In this document: positions 23,778 through 31,477 of the stretch, piece by piece
Numbering within the stretch: position 1 is the stretch's first letter
Layout: every line of letters begins with the position of its first letter
DNA from: a virus
IMG/VR virus record: IMGVR_UViG_3300023174_000008
Coordinates: 1 to 46,288 of that record
Length of the DNA: 46,288 nucleotides
Direction: 5' to 3' (one strand)
Notes under the pieces: model-generated
What the model was told of the DNA's origin: nothing
The model's input: only the letters and a program-made list of their open reading frames with translations
Database searches by the model: none
Translations under genes and position numbers: made by a program

Positions 23778-24436
23778 TATTTAGCCCCTTTCTTTTTCTC
23801 AATGTCGCGCATTAGCGCCATGTAAGTTTCTTTGTTCATGATGTCGCGCTCTGGTTTCTTTGCGTCAGGATATGCTTGGTCTATCAGTCGCTGAAAGCGG
23901 GTCATGGTTAGCTGTTCAGCCTCGGCAAGCGGTAGCTTTAACGCCGTGCGAGCCAAGTCGATAAACTCTGCCGGATTCCACTGTGGCACGTATTCGCCAC
24001 CGCCATCTGATTTCTTGGTGCCAATCATGCCGTGTTTAAGTAGTGACCTAGCCAGCGCGATGATGTTTTCAGGTGGCATCTTTCCCACTTGGTACAGAAT
24101 CTTTGTGCCGTGGTAGTTTGGAGAGAAGCCACCTATCAGCCTAACAAGGCCGCTATCATCATCTCCCTCATAGCACGAATAAAGAATGTGAAGTGCAGCC
24201 TGCAACACTGACTTATGAGCAAGCTCCATCAATCGCGGCATAAACGCGCTTGGGCACTCTCGTAGCATTCCGTCATACGATGCGCCGTAGAGGTCTCCAA
24301 AGATGCTCACAATCTCGCTGGGTGAGCCTATGCGCGACAGGTTTTTGAAGCTAGGGCGGAATACCCATTCAGTGACCTCTCCGGTGGCAGTGTCGATATG
24401 CTGGATGCTTGCATCCCCTGATGTGGTGTCGATCAT
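23777..24436 (-). CDS. Probable tail assembly chaperone (DUF6246-like)
   Basis: Its position between tail tube and tape-measure genes is that of lambda G. The 219-residue protein (WVFRPSFKNLSRIGSPSEIV, then AALHILYSCYEGDDDSGLVR) resembles the DUF6246 tail family. No separate T frame and no classical slippery heptamer are seen: the stop overlaps the tape-measure ATG (TAATGG), so the chaperone seems to be made as one protein. Confidence 0.72.
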   Translation of the reverse strand: MIDTTSGDASIQHIDTATGEVTEWVFRPSFKNLSRIGSPSEIVSIFGDLYGASYDGMLRECPSAFMPRLMELAHKSVLQAALHILYSCYEGDDDSGLVRLIGGFSPNYHGTKILYQVGKMPPENIIALARSLLKHGMIGTKKSDGGGEYVPQWNPAEFIDLARTALKLPLAEAEQLTMTRFQRLIDQAYPDAKKPERDIMNKETYMALMRDIEKKKGAK

Positions 24437-24457
24437 GAATCCTCCTGTGATTGCATG

Positions 24458-24466
24458 ATTTTACCA
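24458..24466 (-). promoter_or_regulatory. Extended -10 promoter for the tail chaperone and tape measure
   Basis: Minus-strand TGGTAAAAT, 22 bases before the ATG at 24436, with AGGAGG between. It restarts late transcription just behind the plus-strand cassette at 24560. Confidence 0.68.
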
Positions 24467-24501
24467 CGTTGGCATTGCTTGCCGTGTCGATGAAAATTAC
24501 T

Positions 24502-24517
24502 CGTTGTACTTACAACG
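24502..24517. promoter_or_regulatory. Short palindrome, candidate operator
   Basis: CGTTGTA and TACAACG flank CT, a perfect 7-bp inverted repeat about 42 bases upstream of the plus-strand gene at 24560. No clear promoter boxes are visible around it; it may control that gene. Confidence 0.4.
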
Positions 24518-24559
24518 GCTGGTGCGTCATCATTCAATCACACCAACAAAGGAGTATTT

Positions 24560-24877
24560 ATGAAAGTCCTAGTAATCAACGAAATGATCCCAGAAGAAAC
24601 AAACATTGCCATCGTTGACATGACTCAAGAGCTGTACGACAAGCTCAAGTGCTGTCACGGATACACTGTAAACAATGAGCCTGTTATTCGAGAGGATGCA
24701 GAGAAGGCGGTTCTGGCAATAGGATACGCATTCGACACAAATCCAGATCATCTTGCTTTTTGTGAAACTGAGTTAGACAGGGGGCTGTTTATGACCTTCA
24801 AAGACATTGCTGGCACAGATGAGGCGAGAGACTTGTCTGGCGTTGAAAAGATGATTCACTGTTCTTTCTTGCTTTGA
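24560..24877 (+). CDS. Hypothetical protein (105 aa) in a plus-strand cassette
   Basis: ATG follows AAAGGAG. The protein starts MKVLVINEMIPEETNIAIVD and looks like an alpha/beta domain with a central SRE-like acidic helix. I do not recognise it. It shares a transcript with the Rha-type gene, against the direction of the late tail genes. Confidence 0.72.
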   Translation: MKVLVINEMIPEETNIAIVDMTQELYDKLKCCHGYTVNNEPVIREDAEKAVLAIGYAFDTNPDHLAFCETELDRGLFMTFKDIAGTDEARDLSGVEKMIHCSFLL

Positions 24878-24887
24878 GGGTTTTGTG

Positions 24888-25400
24888 ATGGAAAATATTG
24901 ATGTTTTTAAGCGTCTTGTTTTGTGTGCGGACGGTCAGCCAATCACCACATCTCGCAAGGTTGCTGATGCGTTTGGCAAGCATCACAGGCATGTGCTAAG
25001 AGCGATAGACAACCTGAATTGTAGTGATGAATTTAAGTGCGCCAATTTTGGGTTTAGCTATGAAATCAATGAGTTAGCAAACGGAAAGCCTGAAAGGGTT
25101 TGCAGTATGACAAAGGATGGAATGGCATTTCTAGTTATGGGCTTTACTGGCAAGGACGCCGCAAAGTGGAAGGAGGCTTACATTGCCGCCTTCAACTGGA
25201 TGGCATCAAAGCTGCAAGAGCGGCATGAGATTGACATGCTTATGCATGATTTTACTAGGCGCGAATTGGCATCAGTTTCTGATGGCTCTTTTCATGGAAG
25301 AGGTCTTGCAAAGCGAAAGGTAGATAAATCGAATCTTGCTGATGAGTTGGCTTCAATAAATAGCAGATTGCAATTGGCGCTAGAGTTGATTGAGAAATAA
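24888..25400 (+). CDS. Rha-family phage regulatory protein
   Basis: The N-terminal domain has the Rha pattern: TTSRKVADAFGKHHRHVLRA, then FSYEINELANGKPERVCSMT and AFLVMGFTGKDAAKWKEAYI. In phage P22-like and 186-like contexts Rha interferes with growth in IHF-deficient hosts, and the domain is shared with antirepressors. ATG at 24888 is eight bases from GAGGG. A terminator follows directly. Likely a regulator acquired as part of a moron. Confidence 0.85.
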   Translation: MENIDVFKRLVLCADGQPITTSRKVADAFGKHHRHVLRAIDNLNCSDEFKCANFGFSYEINELANGKPERVCSMTKDGMAFLVMGFTGKDAAKWKEAYIAAFNWMASKLQERHEIDMLMHDFTRRELASVSDGSFHGRGLAKRKVDKSNLADELASINSRLQLALELIEK

Positions 25401-25402
25401 AC

Positions 25403-25425
25403 AAAGGGGCATAAAGCCCCTTTTT
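25403..25425 (+). terminator. Terminator of the Rha cassette
   Basis: AAAGGGGC pairs with GCCCCTTT around ATAAA, followed by a T-run. Confidence 0.9.
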
Positions 25426-25474
25426 CATGCGTTAAGAACTGCCAACTTCATCCCGACAGCGCCGTTGATTGTCA

Positions 25475-25497
25475 ATATAAATCCAGTTGATTTATAT
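25475..25497. promoter_or_regulatory. Inverted repeat next to the GIY-YIG promoter
   Basis: ATATAAATC and GATTTATAT form a perfect 9-bp inverted repeat with a CAGTT loop, ending one base before the -35 box at 25499. It suits an operator or an activator site. Confidence 0.45.
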
Positions 25498-25498
25498 C

Positions 25499-25527
25499 TT
25501 CACCAACTTCCCACTCTGGTGTATAAT
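25499..25527 (+). promoter_or_regulatory. Promoter for the GIY-YIG gene
   Basis: TTCACC (25499-25504), 17 bases, consensus TATAAT (25522-25527) with GGTG just before it. This is one of the best sigma70 -10 boxes in the window. Confidence 0.75.
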
Positions 25528-25553
25528 TTCATTTGTTGACAACTGGAGGATTT

Positions 25554-26465
25554 ATGGGGGTAAGAATTTCTGTTGAGGTAAGGGAGTCGCAATTGCATTC
25601 GCTTTCTGGGATGAAGTTTGTGGGGTGGGCTGATGGATACGCTGGATCGTATAGCAAGGCAACAATGGAGTGCGATACTGATGGGTACAGATGGTCTGCT
25701 GCTGTTAGAGATCTTGTGGATAGGCCTCATGGTTGTCCGATGTGCGCCGGAAAAGCAAGAATTACCGAGGGAGAGATGTTATCTAGGGTTGGTGAAATAA
25801 ATGGAATTGAGTTTATTGGTTGGCATGAAGGAGCTTACAAAAACTCAAAAACAAAAGCTGTTGTGAGATGTAAAAAAGATGGGAATGTGTGGAGCTCTGT
25901 TGTTTTAGATCTTCAAAATGGACATGGGTGCCCAAGGTGCGGGATAGAGGTGAGAAGAAGAAAAAGAGCCAGTAAGCAGCCTGATGTGGAGGCTAAATTT
26001 TTATCGCTTGGCTTGGTTTTTGCTAGGTGGGTTGATGGTGAGTACAAGAACAACAAAAGCAAAGCTGTAATGCATTGCGATAGGCATGGAGAGTACATTC
26101 AAACATCGAACGCCATACTAAATGGATACAGATGCCCATCGTGCAGCAAATGTGGATTTGACCCGCATAGAGAGGGGTATGTTTATGCATTGGTGAGTGA
26201 CAGTGGTGATATGGTAAAAATAGGAATAACAAACAACGTCAATGATAGGGTTTCATTTTTAATTAAAAACACTCCGTTCGATTTTCATCTTGTTGAGTAT
26301 GCTAAATTTGAAATTGGATACGACGCAGCAAAGACTGAAAGAGATCTGCACTCAAACCTTGTTAGCGCTGGATTGTCAGGATTCAATGGATGCACTGAGT
26401 GGTTTTTGTTTGACGATTCTGCGTCTTTCGCGCTAGGCGAGATAAGAAAGATAAACGGGGCATAA
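25554..26465 (+). CDS. GIY-YIG nuclease with three tandem zinc repeats
   Basis: The ATG at 25554 follows TGGAGG. Residues about 19-65, 85-130 and 153-200 are three copies of one module: F-x-G-W, a YK/S-K-A segment, a Cys, HG/DG, then GCPxC (CPMC, CPRC, CPSC). They resemble zinc-binding repeats fused to phage nucleases. Residues from about 208 form a GIY-YIG (T5orf172/MUG113-like) domain: GYVYALVSDSGDMVKIGITN, the NDRV arginine, ERDLHSNL with the metal-binding Glu, and EWFLF. AGA/ATA-rich codon use differs from the neighbours. Probably a homing or mobile nuclease inserted in the tail operon. Confidence 0.82.
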   Translation: MGVRISVEVRESQLHSLSGMKFVGWADGYAGSYSKATMECDTDGYRWSAAVRDLVDRPHGCPMCAGKARITEGEMLSRVGEINGIEFIGWHEGAYKNSKTKAVVRCKKDGNVWSSVVLDLQNGHGCPRCGIEVRRRKRASKQPDVEAKFLSLGLVFARWVDGEYKNNKSKAVMHCDRHGEYIQTSNAILNGYRCPSCSKCGFDPHREGYVYALVSDSGDMVKIGITNNVNDRVSFLIKNTPFDFHLVEYAKFEIGYDAAKTERDLHSNLVSAGLSGFNGCTEWFLFDDSASFALGEIRKINGA

Positions 26466-26477
26466 GCCCCGTTTTTT
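26453..26477. terminator. Bidirectional terminator with the stop codon in its loop
   Basis: AAACGGGGC pairs with GCCCCGTTT around ATAA, and the TAA of the GIY-YIG gene lies in the loop. T-runs follow on both sides in effect, and the minus-strand tail-tube gene ends at its edge. Confidence 0.88.
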
Positions 26478-26952
26478 AAGGAGCCGTATCCTTCAGTTCG
26501 TTCATAACATTCATCTCCAGACTGTACGTTGAGCCACCATCATACGGTTCGCCTCGCTCAAAACTAGTCACCATGCCAAACAAGTAACGAGTGGTGAGCT
26601 GTGGATGCTCGAACTTAAGCCACATAAATGGCTGCCCGTCCTGCTCTGTTGCATCAGGGAAGACAATAGCATCCTCAAGAGCATCCATGTTTGCTGATGC
26701 GTCTAGCAAATAAATGCCGTCAACAGATAGAGTGTTCTCCTTGAACGTTACAAGATACTCTTTGTTGTACTGAGGACTGTCACTCGAAGTTACATCCGCA
26801 GTGTCCCATTGGGCATTTTTTGTTTTTCCGCGAGTTCCACCAATGTGTAGGAAAGTGCGAGCCTTTACGGTGGCGAGAGCCTCACCGCCATCACTAGGCT
26901 TGCACACGCTAAAACTAAGGAGTCGATCACGACCCGTGTAGGCGGTTGACAT
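26476..26952 (-). CDS. Major tail tube protein
   Basis: Forms the stacked rings of the tail. The 158-residue protein is beta-rich with a mid segment YNKEYLVTFKENTLSVDGIY and a C-terminal YSLEMNVMNEL strand typical of tube proteins. It precedes the chaperone and tape-measure genes in transcription and follows the tail terminator, the conserved siphovirus order. Identification rests mainly on length, fold and position. Confidence 0.8.
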   Translation of the reverse strand: MSTAYTGRDRLLSFSVCKPSDGGEALATVKARTFLHIGGTRGKTKNAQWDTADVTSSDSPQYNKEYLVTFKENTLSVDGIYLLDASANMDALEDAIVFPDATEQDGQPFMWLKFEHPQLTTRYLFGMVTSFERGEPYDGGSTYSLEMNVMNELKDTAP

Positions 26953-26955
26953 TTG

Positions 26956-27345
26956 TTAACCCTCTTTGTTTGCCAATATTCGTAAATTGATTTGGCAGTA
27001 TGGCCTGCCGTCTTCAGTTCGTGCCGTGATTGAAATGTCATTCACTGGCACCATCAGGAAGTTTCTGCCTTGGCTGTAACTATCCTGCATGGTTGTGATT
27101 ATATCATTTGCGCGCTCTACTACGCCGCCAGCAATCTGGTGCGGCTCTGCTTTTTTGCCAATGATAAGCAATCTCGCAAAAGGAGAGCGAAATTCACCGT
27201 TTGCAGGCTGACCTCCGTCAGGCTGAATTACGATAAATCTGTCTGTTGAAATCCCTGAGTCTTTCCACTCAAACTTTTGCTCACGGTATCCAAGCAGCAG
27301 ATTGTTTAGCAGAAGCCAATCCCTAATATCCTCTATGTACCTCAT
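26956..27345 (-). CDS. Tail terminator protein (lambda U-like)
   Basis: A 129-residue alpha/beta protein (MRYIEDIRDWLLLNNLLLGY, FIVIQPDGGQP, then CQINLRILANKEG) at the position of tail terminators, which cap the tube and join it to the head. Its ATG overlaps the stop of the preceding gene. Confidence 0.72.
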   Translation of the reverse strand: MRYIEDIRDWLLLNNLLLGYREQKFEWKDSGISTDRFIVIQPDGGQPANGEFRSPFARLLIIGKKAEPHQIAGGVVERANDIITTMQDSYSQGRNFLMVPVNDISITARTEDGRPYCQINLRILANKEG

Positions 27346-27695
27346 AGCTTCATAACTCCAAAGATTGCAGACTGCATGTCATCGCGCGATTCTTCTGCTG
27401 ACCTTGCAAGCCAATGGTCAATTGCGTCTGGTCGCTTCCAGTTAACGCCTACCTTGGCGTGTACCGCTGCTGCATATGACTGGTGAAACTTCAGCGTTGC
27501 GCTTGCTATGGTTCCTGACTGCTTCAGCTCGATGGAGCGGTTATTTGCAAGTGCTGATGTATCAATCGGTATATTAGTTGCCTGATAAGCATCAAGCACC
27601 GTAGCGGCAGCATAAGCAGCGCGGCCTGCCTTCTGGTCAATCTCGGCAATCACCTTCGGCATGTTGTTGATGAATTTCGCCTTCTTGATAGCCAT
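27342..27695 (-). CDS. Neck/tail completion protein (HK97 gp10-like)
   Basis: The 117-residue product matches the gp10 plan: a helical N-terminus (IDQKAGRAAYAAATVLDAYQ), the conserved NIPIDTSALANNRSIEL region with its substituted loops, and an SYAAAVHAKVG core. It is placed between head closure and tail terminator genes. Confidence 0.75.
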   Translation of the reverse strand: MAIKKAKFINNMPKVIAEIDQKAGRAAYAAATVLDAYQATNIPIDTSALANNRSIELKQSGTIASATLKFHQSYAAAVHAKVGVNWKRPDAIDHWLARSAEESRDDMQSAIFGVMKL

Positions 27696-28045
27696 CAGAC
27701 GTAAACCTTATTAAGGTCAGATGAACCAAGCGCATCTGCTGGAACAAGTCCAACACCAATCACAACGGATGCTCCAGCCGCAATTGGGTCAAGCACCACT
27801 GATTCACCGAATGCTATGTATGAGCCGTTGGTAACTGGAGTCAGCTCATCAGAAAGATACATTGCTTTCGCCGCGATCTCTTCTCCGCGATCATTGCGAA
27901 TAAGCTTAAAATCCTTCTTGTACCAGCACCTTGCAGATATTGGCGGCCCGAACACATCAATTCCACCCCAGTCATCATGGCCTATCTTCTGCCAGTACGT
28001 GCACTTCAGTGTCATGAAATCTGCACCGATGAAATCAAGACTCAA
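27695..28045 (-). CDS. Head-tail connector / head closure protein, TTG start
   Basis: Starts at TTG (28045), seven bases from GGAGG, with no in-frame ATG nearby until residue 11. The protein (CTYWQKIGHDDWGGIDVFGP, then LIRNDRGEEIAAKAMYLSDE) has the beta-barrel look of head-closure proteins. It overlaps the 37-codon gene upstream by eleven bases. Function inferred from order. Confidence 0.7.
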   Translation of the reverse strand: MSLDFIGADFMTLKCTYWQKIGHDDWGGIDVFGPPISARCWYKKDFKLIRNDRGEEIAAKAMYLSDELTPVTNGSYIAFGESVVLDPIAAGASVVIGVGLVPADALGSSDLNKVYV

Positions 28046-28148
28046 GGCGAGACCTCCACATTTCAGCTAACTGGTGATAGTGATACGCCGTTTCTCCATC
28101 CTTGGCTTCGTCTCGTTTTTTCTCGCACCACTCTACGATCTTATTCAT
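28035..28148 (-). CDS. Very small head-gene-cluster protein (37 aa)
   Basis: ATG at 28148 follows GGAGGTTGT, and the stop overlaps the TTG of the next gene. The product MNKIVEWCEKKRDEAKDGET plus a short helix is a two-helix peptide. No gene of this size is standard at the neck, but the overlap on both sides supports translation. Confidence 0.65.
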   Translation of the reverse strand: MNKIVEWCEKKRDEAKDGETAYHYHQLAEMWRSRLES

Positions 28149-28521
28149 AACAACCTCCAACTGTCATAATGAACGCGCCACCTTCGCTTGACGCTGGAAT
28201 ATCAACGATACCATCAGGATCTGCTTCACTGATGCGAACAGAAAGCCAGTTATAGGTGTCTTCGAGCGTACCGTACTTGTACGACTTACTCAGAACATCC
28301 ACGCTTTGCGATGCAGTTTGGCGTACGCCATTGATGGATTGCAGCGCCACAAGGTACAGCTTGATTTGGCGAATCTTGGCATTGCTGTATCCAGCAGCAG
28401 CGAAAGCAGCATCATAGCCATCAGCCACTTCAATAAAGGCGTCAAACTCAATCTGAGTTAGCGGCTCAAAACCAAGCTTAGTGATGAATTGCGCCGCTTC
28501 TTGCTGGGTGATGGTGGCCAT
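28141..28521 (-). CDS. Head-tail adaptor (DnaT-like/gp6-type) protein
   Basis: A helical 126-residue protein (EAAQFITKLGFEPLTQIEFD, then YSNAKIRQIKLYLVALQSIN) of the size and helical make-up of siphovirus head-tail adaptors that bind the portal ring. It is the first connector gene after the capsid region. Confidence 0.68.
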   Translation of the reverse strand: MATITQQEAAQFITKLGFEPLTQIEFDAFIEVADGYDAAFAAAGYSNAKIRQIKLYLVALQSINGVRQTASQSVDVLSKSYKYGTLEDTYNWLSVRISEADPDGIVDIPASSEGGAFIMTVGGCYE

Positions 28522-28712
28522 TACTCGGACTCTTGGCGCTTATTGTATTGGCGCTTAGGCTTATCAGCGGCAGACTCAGGAGTGGCAACTTCGAGTTGAG
28601 CCTCTTCAATCTCTACCGCAACAGGCTTAATCATGTCACTAAGTTGCTCGGTAATAATCTCATCACCTTCCTTCATACCGCCGAAATCTTGAATTAGCTT
28701 GTAACGTGGCAT
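28521..28712 (-). CDS. Small protein with charged tail (63 aa), head region
   Basis: An N-terminal beta segment (MPRYKLIQDFGGMKEGDEII) is followed by an acidic helix and a lysine-rich tail (KPKRQYNKRQESE). Such small proteins occur between capsid and connector genes, but I cannot assign a role. Transcription reaches it through the terminator at 28732 unless a local promoter exists. Confidence 0.65.
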   Translation of the reverse strand: MPRYKLIQDFGGMKEGDEIITEQLSDMIKPVAVEIEEAQLEVATPESAADKPKRQYNKRQESE

Positions 28713-28731
28713 TGAATAATCTCCAAAACAA

Positions 28732-28749
28732 AAGGGGCCTAAGCCCCTT
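28732..28749 (-). terminator. Terminator after the major capsid gene
   Basis: On the minus strand AAGGGGC pairs with GCCCCTT around TTAG and is followed by TTGTTTT. It would attenuate expression from capsid into connector genes, giving high capsid and lower neck levels. Confidence 0.75.
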
Positions 28750-28773
28750 CATAATAACACACTGAATCAGCCG

Positions 28774-29886
28774 TTAGGCGACCACAGAGAAGTTGAACAC
28801 GCCGGATTTACCGTTGATGTCTGCACGAACTTGCAGGCCCATTGCGCCGTAAATCATGAAGTTGTAGTTGTCGAATGGGGTGTTACGCACCATCGGAACT
28901 ACAGCAACAGATGCACCAACAAGCGGGCGGACGTAATCAGAGCTGCGGACGTAACCAAACATCTGCTGGCCGCCAGTCAGTTTAAAGGTGCGACGAATGT
29001 CAGCAACGCGGCCGAAGTTCATAACATAATCCTTCAGGGTGCCTTCCTTGAACTGGCCTGATGCGCTATACGGACGACTCATGACGCGCATGATCTCAGG
29101 TGATACCCACAGAACGTCGATCCGGTCAACGAAGTTGTTATCAAGCGCAGCAGCAAGGTACTGGTTAAAGAACGCAATGATCTGGTCGTTTGTTGCGGTG
29201 GTGAAGTCGATGTTTGCACCAACCAAGCCTCCGACAGTACCAGCACCAAGGTTGACCTGATAGGTGTTGCGGTGGTTTCGGATTCCCTGACCAGTTGCAC
29301 CATCTACTTTAATGCTGGTGTCACCAGTCAGCATGTAGTCAGCGATGTTGGACAGCACCCACTTCATTTTCAGCGCTTGAGCATCAGTGGCGAAATCAAC
29401 AGCCTCAGTCAGGCCACCAACCGCCTTACGGTAGTTAACACCATAGCCAGCGGTAAAGCATGGGATAGGGTCGCTGTCGTACACGTTTTCGTTGTGGTCG
29501 AAGTCAACCGGAGTTTTGAAGTCCATGCTGCGCTCTACGTCCTTGGATACGTCAGTGCCCTTGGCGTAAGCGTTGGAAGTCTTACCGATAGACAGCGGCT
29601 TTGCCAGACCCATAAGGTCAGTCAGGAACTCGCGACCTTGATCGTTGTCCTTGACCTTAATGGACGTGAGGTCAGTCTCTCGCCAGAAGTCAAGAGCTGG
29701 CTTTCCTGCGTTAGCCTCAAGACCTGCGCGAGCTTCAGGCAGCATCTCATTGCCGTACATGTCAACGAAGTGCTTGTTCTGTCGGGTGAATACCTTACGC
29801 TGGGACAGCATCTCGTTGTATTGGCTCTGGCTGGCGCGGGTATTGGCGCTGTTGCCTTCGAGCATCTTATCTTCAAAAACAAGCAT
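28774..29886 (-). CDS. Major capsid protein
   Basis: HK97-fold shell protein of 370 residues. Its features agree with the DUF6260-type capsid family: a helical N-terminal arm (ASQSQYNEMLSQRKVFTRQN), PALDFWRETDLTSIKVKDND, VNYRKAVGGLTEAVDFATDA, the LWVSPEIMRVMSRPYSASG peripheral segment and a C-terminal GLQVRADINGKSGVFNFSVV strand. It follows the scaffold/protease and decoration genes in order. Confidence 0.93.
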   Translation of the reverse strand: MLVFEDKMLEGNSANTRASQSQYNEMLSQRKVFTRQNKHFVDMYGNEMLPEARAGLEANAGKPALDFWRETDLTSIKVKDNDQGREFLTDLMGLAKPLSIGKTSNAYAKGTDVSKDVERSMDFKTPVDFDHNENVYDSDPIPCFTAGYGVNYRKAVGGLTEAVDFATDAQALKMKWVLSNIADYMLTGDTSIKVDGATGQGIRNHRNTYQVNLGAGTVGGLVGANIDFTTATNDQIIAFFNQYLAAALDNNFVDRIDVLWVSPEIMRVMSRPYSASGQFKEGTLKDYVMNFGRVADIRRTFKLTGGQQMFGYVRSSDYVRPLVGASVAVVPMVRNTPFDNYNFMIYGAMGLQVRADINGKSGVFNFSVVA

Positions 29887-29897
29887 CTTTGCGCTCC

Positions 29898-30332
29898 TTA
29901 AACGAATCGAACTTTGACGAGCTCAGCGGCCGCGCCAACAGTGTAAGTTTCTTGGCTGTATGCAACAACCACGTCAGTACCAACCACGGCAATCTTAAGG
30001 CGACCAGAAGCGTCAGGAGTGAGTGCAGTATCCTCTTTCAGAGCAGAGGTAGCAGCAACCAGCACAGCCAGCTCTCGGCCATTTTCTGCCAGCTCGCCAA
30101 CAACGGTAGATGATGCGGGGATTGCATCGGCGGACTGCAAGCCTTCATGCTCAAGCGGGCGAGCAACGTACAGCAACGCATTTCGCAGGCCAGCTGTGGC
30201 GTAACCAGCAAACAGGCCGGAAGTGTTAAGCGCCAGCAATTGACCTGGAGCGGTAGCAGCTGCGGTAGTCAGTTTGGTCTTGGAAATGCTTTTTCCGTCC
30301 AAGTTGATTCGTGCAAAACGACCCTTAGCCAT
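29898..30332 (-). CDS. Capsid decoration protein
   Basis: A 144-residue alanine- and valine-rich beta protein (APGQLLALNTSGLFAGYATA, then GRLKIAVVGTDVVVAYSQET) between the protease/scaffold and capsid genes, where lambda gpD-like decoration proteins are found. Assignment by position and composition. Confidence 0.72.
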   Translation of the reverse strand: MAKGRFARINLDGKSISKTKLTTAAATAPGQLLALNTSGLFAGYATAGLRNALLYVARPLEHEGLQSADAIPASSTVVGELAENGRELAVLVAATSALKEDTALTPDASGRLKIAVVGTDVVVAYSQETYTVGAAAELVKVRFV

Positions 30333-30334
30333 GA

Positions 30335-30670
30335 TTAGCCCTCGATCTTGTAGTTTGCGAAGATGTCTTCATCCTGATTGGATGCGACGCCACGGCGCAG
30401 ACCCATCGCGGGATGACCTTGAGAGTTTCCTTCCAGCATGGCTTTCAGTGCAGCAACTCCGCACTCTTTGGCTGCATCTTCCGGCAGCAGCTTGGAGTTA
30501 ACAACTTGCTCTACCAGTTGAGCCTTTTCTGCTTCCGCTTGAGTTTGTGCGTTAGCAGCCAATGCGGCAGCAACGGCGCTATCAATTGCCTGCTTGATGG
30601 TCTCGGCACTCTGAGCAGCGTTTGCCGCGAGAGCACTCTCGACAATTTCTTTTACTTTGGTTTCGTCCAC
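30335..30670 (-). CDS. Possible nested scaffold protein (in-frame internal start)
   Basis: A GTG at 30670, in frame with the protease gene, lies seven bases from GAGGG, and would give 111 residues starting VDETKVKEIVESALAANAAQ, exactly the scaffold part. Upstream inside the gene the minus strand has TGGTAAAAT (30732-30724), identical to several late promoters. Lambda does the same with Nu3 inside C. This is inference from sequence only. Confidence 0.45.
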   Translation of the reverse strand: MDETKVKEIVESALAANAAQSAETIKQAIDSAVAAALAANAQTQAEAEKAQLVEQVVNSKLLPEDAAKECGVAALKAMLEGNSQGHPAMGLRRGVASNQDEDIFANYKIEG

Positions 30671-31429
30671 TTCGTTACCCTCGCGGTTTGAATTTACTGT
30701 CTGATATTCATCAGATGGCTCTGATTTTACCACAGTTTTCATGAACTCAAGGAAACGCTCAAGCATTGAGCCTTTAACCTTAATTTCAAACTGACCTTCT
30801 AGCTGTTTGTCGTCGTATGCGTTGACATACATGACATCTGTTTCCTCTTCCTCGCCCGAGGCATTCACAAAGATCCCGACTCCCTGCTCAGGAGTGGCGG
30901 CACCTACTTCATTCAGAAGCACTGCGTCATGATTGAATCGGTCTATTTTTGCGCGCGCAGTGTATTCCTGACCCATGTCATTGACGCCGATTTCAGGTTC
31001 TTTGGTGAGGTAAACGCCAGTGCTAGTGTGGATTGGTTGCTTTGACTTGATGGCTTCCGCCAGCTTCTTGCCATTGGAGGAGTTTGTAAGCTGTTCGGTT
31101 GGGATGTATTTGTCAATAATCCAAGAGCCATCAGCTGACTTCCCGCGTACCTTGTTGTGAGCACCAAGAATGCCAAACTTTGCTTGCGCCAGCGGAAGGT
31201 AGGCGTCTGCAAACTTTCCATTAATTACAGGGTGTGACATTGTGACTGGGGAACCGTCCAGAGTGTTAATGGTGGCCTCTACCTCTTCAGCAGGGTAAAG
31301 GATTCCATTCATCACAATCTCAGGCGGGAGGGTTTTTGATGGTAGGACGGTAAATTCTATTCCCTCCACGACCTCCGTGCGTATTTCGCTGTTTGCAACA
31401 AGCGTCGAAATGTTTACGAGTAAAGACAT
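30335..31429 (-). CDS. Prohead protease fused to scaffold (DUF2213-like)
   Basis: The first ~200 residues match the DUF2213 head-maturation protease family: VEGIEFTVLPSKTLPPEIVM, then DGSPVTMSHPVINGKFADAY with a histidine, and STGVYLTKEPEIG with serine candidates. The C-terminal ~110 residues are an alanine- and glutamine-rich helical scaffold (AANAAQSAETIKQAIDSAVA) ending in a basic tail. An internal promoter-like element and an internal GTG start lie at the domain border, so a separate scaffold may also be made. Confidence 0.85.
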   Translation of the reverse strand: MSLLVNISTLVANSEIRTEVVEGIEFTVLPSKTLPPEIVMNGILYPAEEVEATINTLDGSPVTMSHPVINGKFADAYLPLAQAKFGILGAHNKVRGKSADGSWIIDKYIPTEQLTNSSNGKKLAEAIKSKQPIHTSTGVYLTKEPEIGVNDMGQEYTARAKIDRFNHDAVLLNEVGAATPEQGVGIFVNASGEEEETDVMYVNAYDDKQLEGQFEIKVKGSMLERFLEFMKTVVKSEPSDEYQTVNSNREGNEVDETKVKEIVESALAANAAQSAETIKQAIDSAVAAALAANAQTQAEAEKAQLVEQVVNSKLLPEDAAKECGVAALKAMLEGNSQGHPAMGLRRGVASNQDEDIFANYKIEG

Positions 31430-31453
31430 AGAGCCTCCGTTGATATTGATGTG

Positions 31454-31462
31454 ATTATATCA
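31454..31462 (-). promoter_or_regulatory. Extended -10 promoter for the capsid operon
   Basis: Minus-strand TGATATAAT, a consensus extended -10, 25 bases before the ATG at 31429. It lies just after the terminator that ends the tRNA unit. Confidence 0.7.
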
Positions 31463-31477
31463 CGAGAAAGGCAGGCA

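Noticed and set aside
23777-24436. Programmed -1 frameshift making a lambda G-GT type chaperone
   Set aside because: No classical slippery heptamer near the 3' end, and the stop overlaps the tape-measure ATG, leaving no room for a T-like extension.
29272-29901. Plus-strand 209-codon frame opposite the capsid gene
   Set aside because: Antisense to a confidently identified major capsid gene; no promoter or ribosome site.
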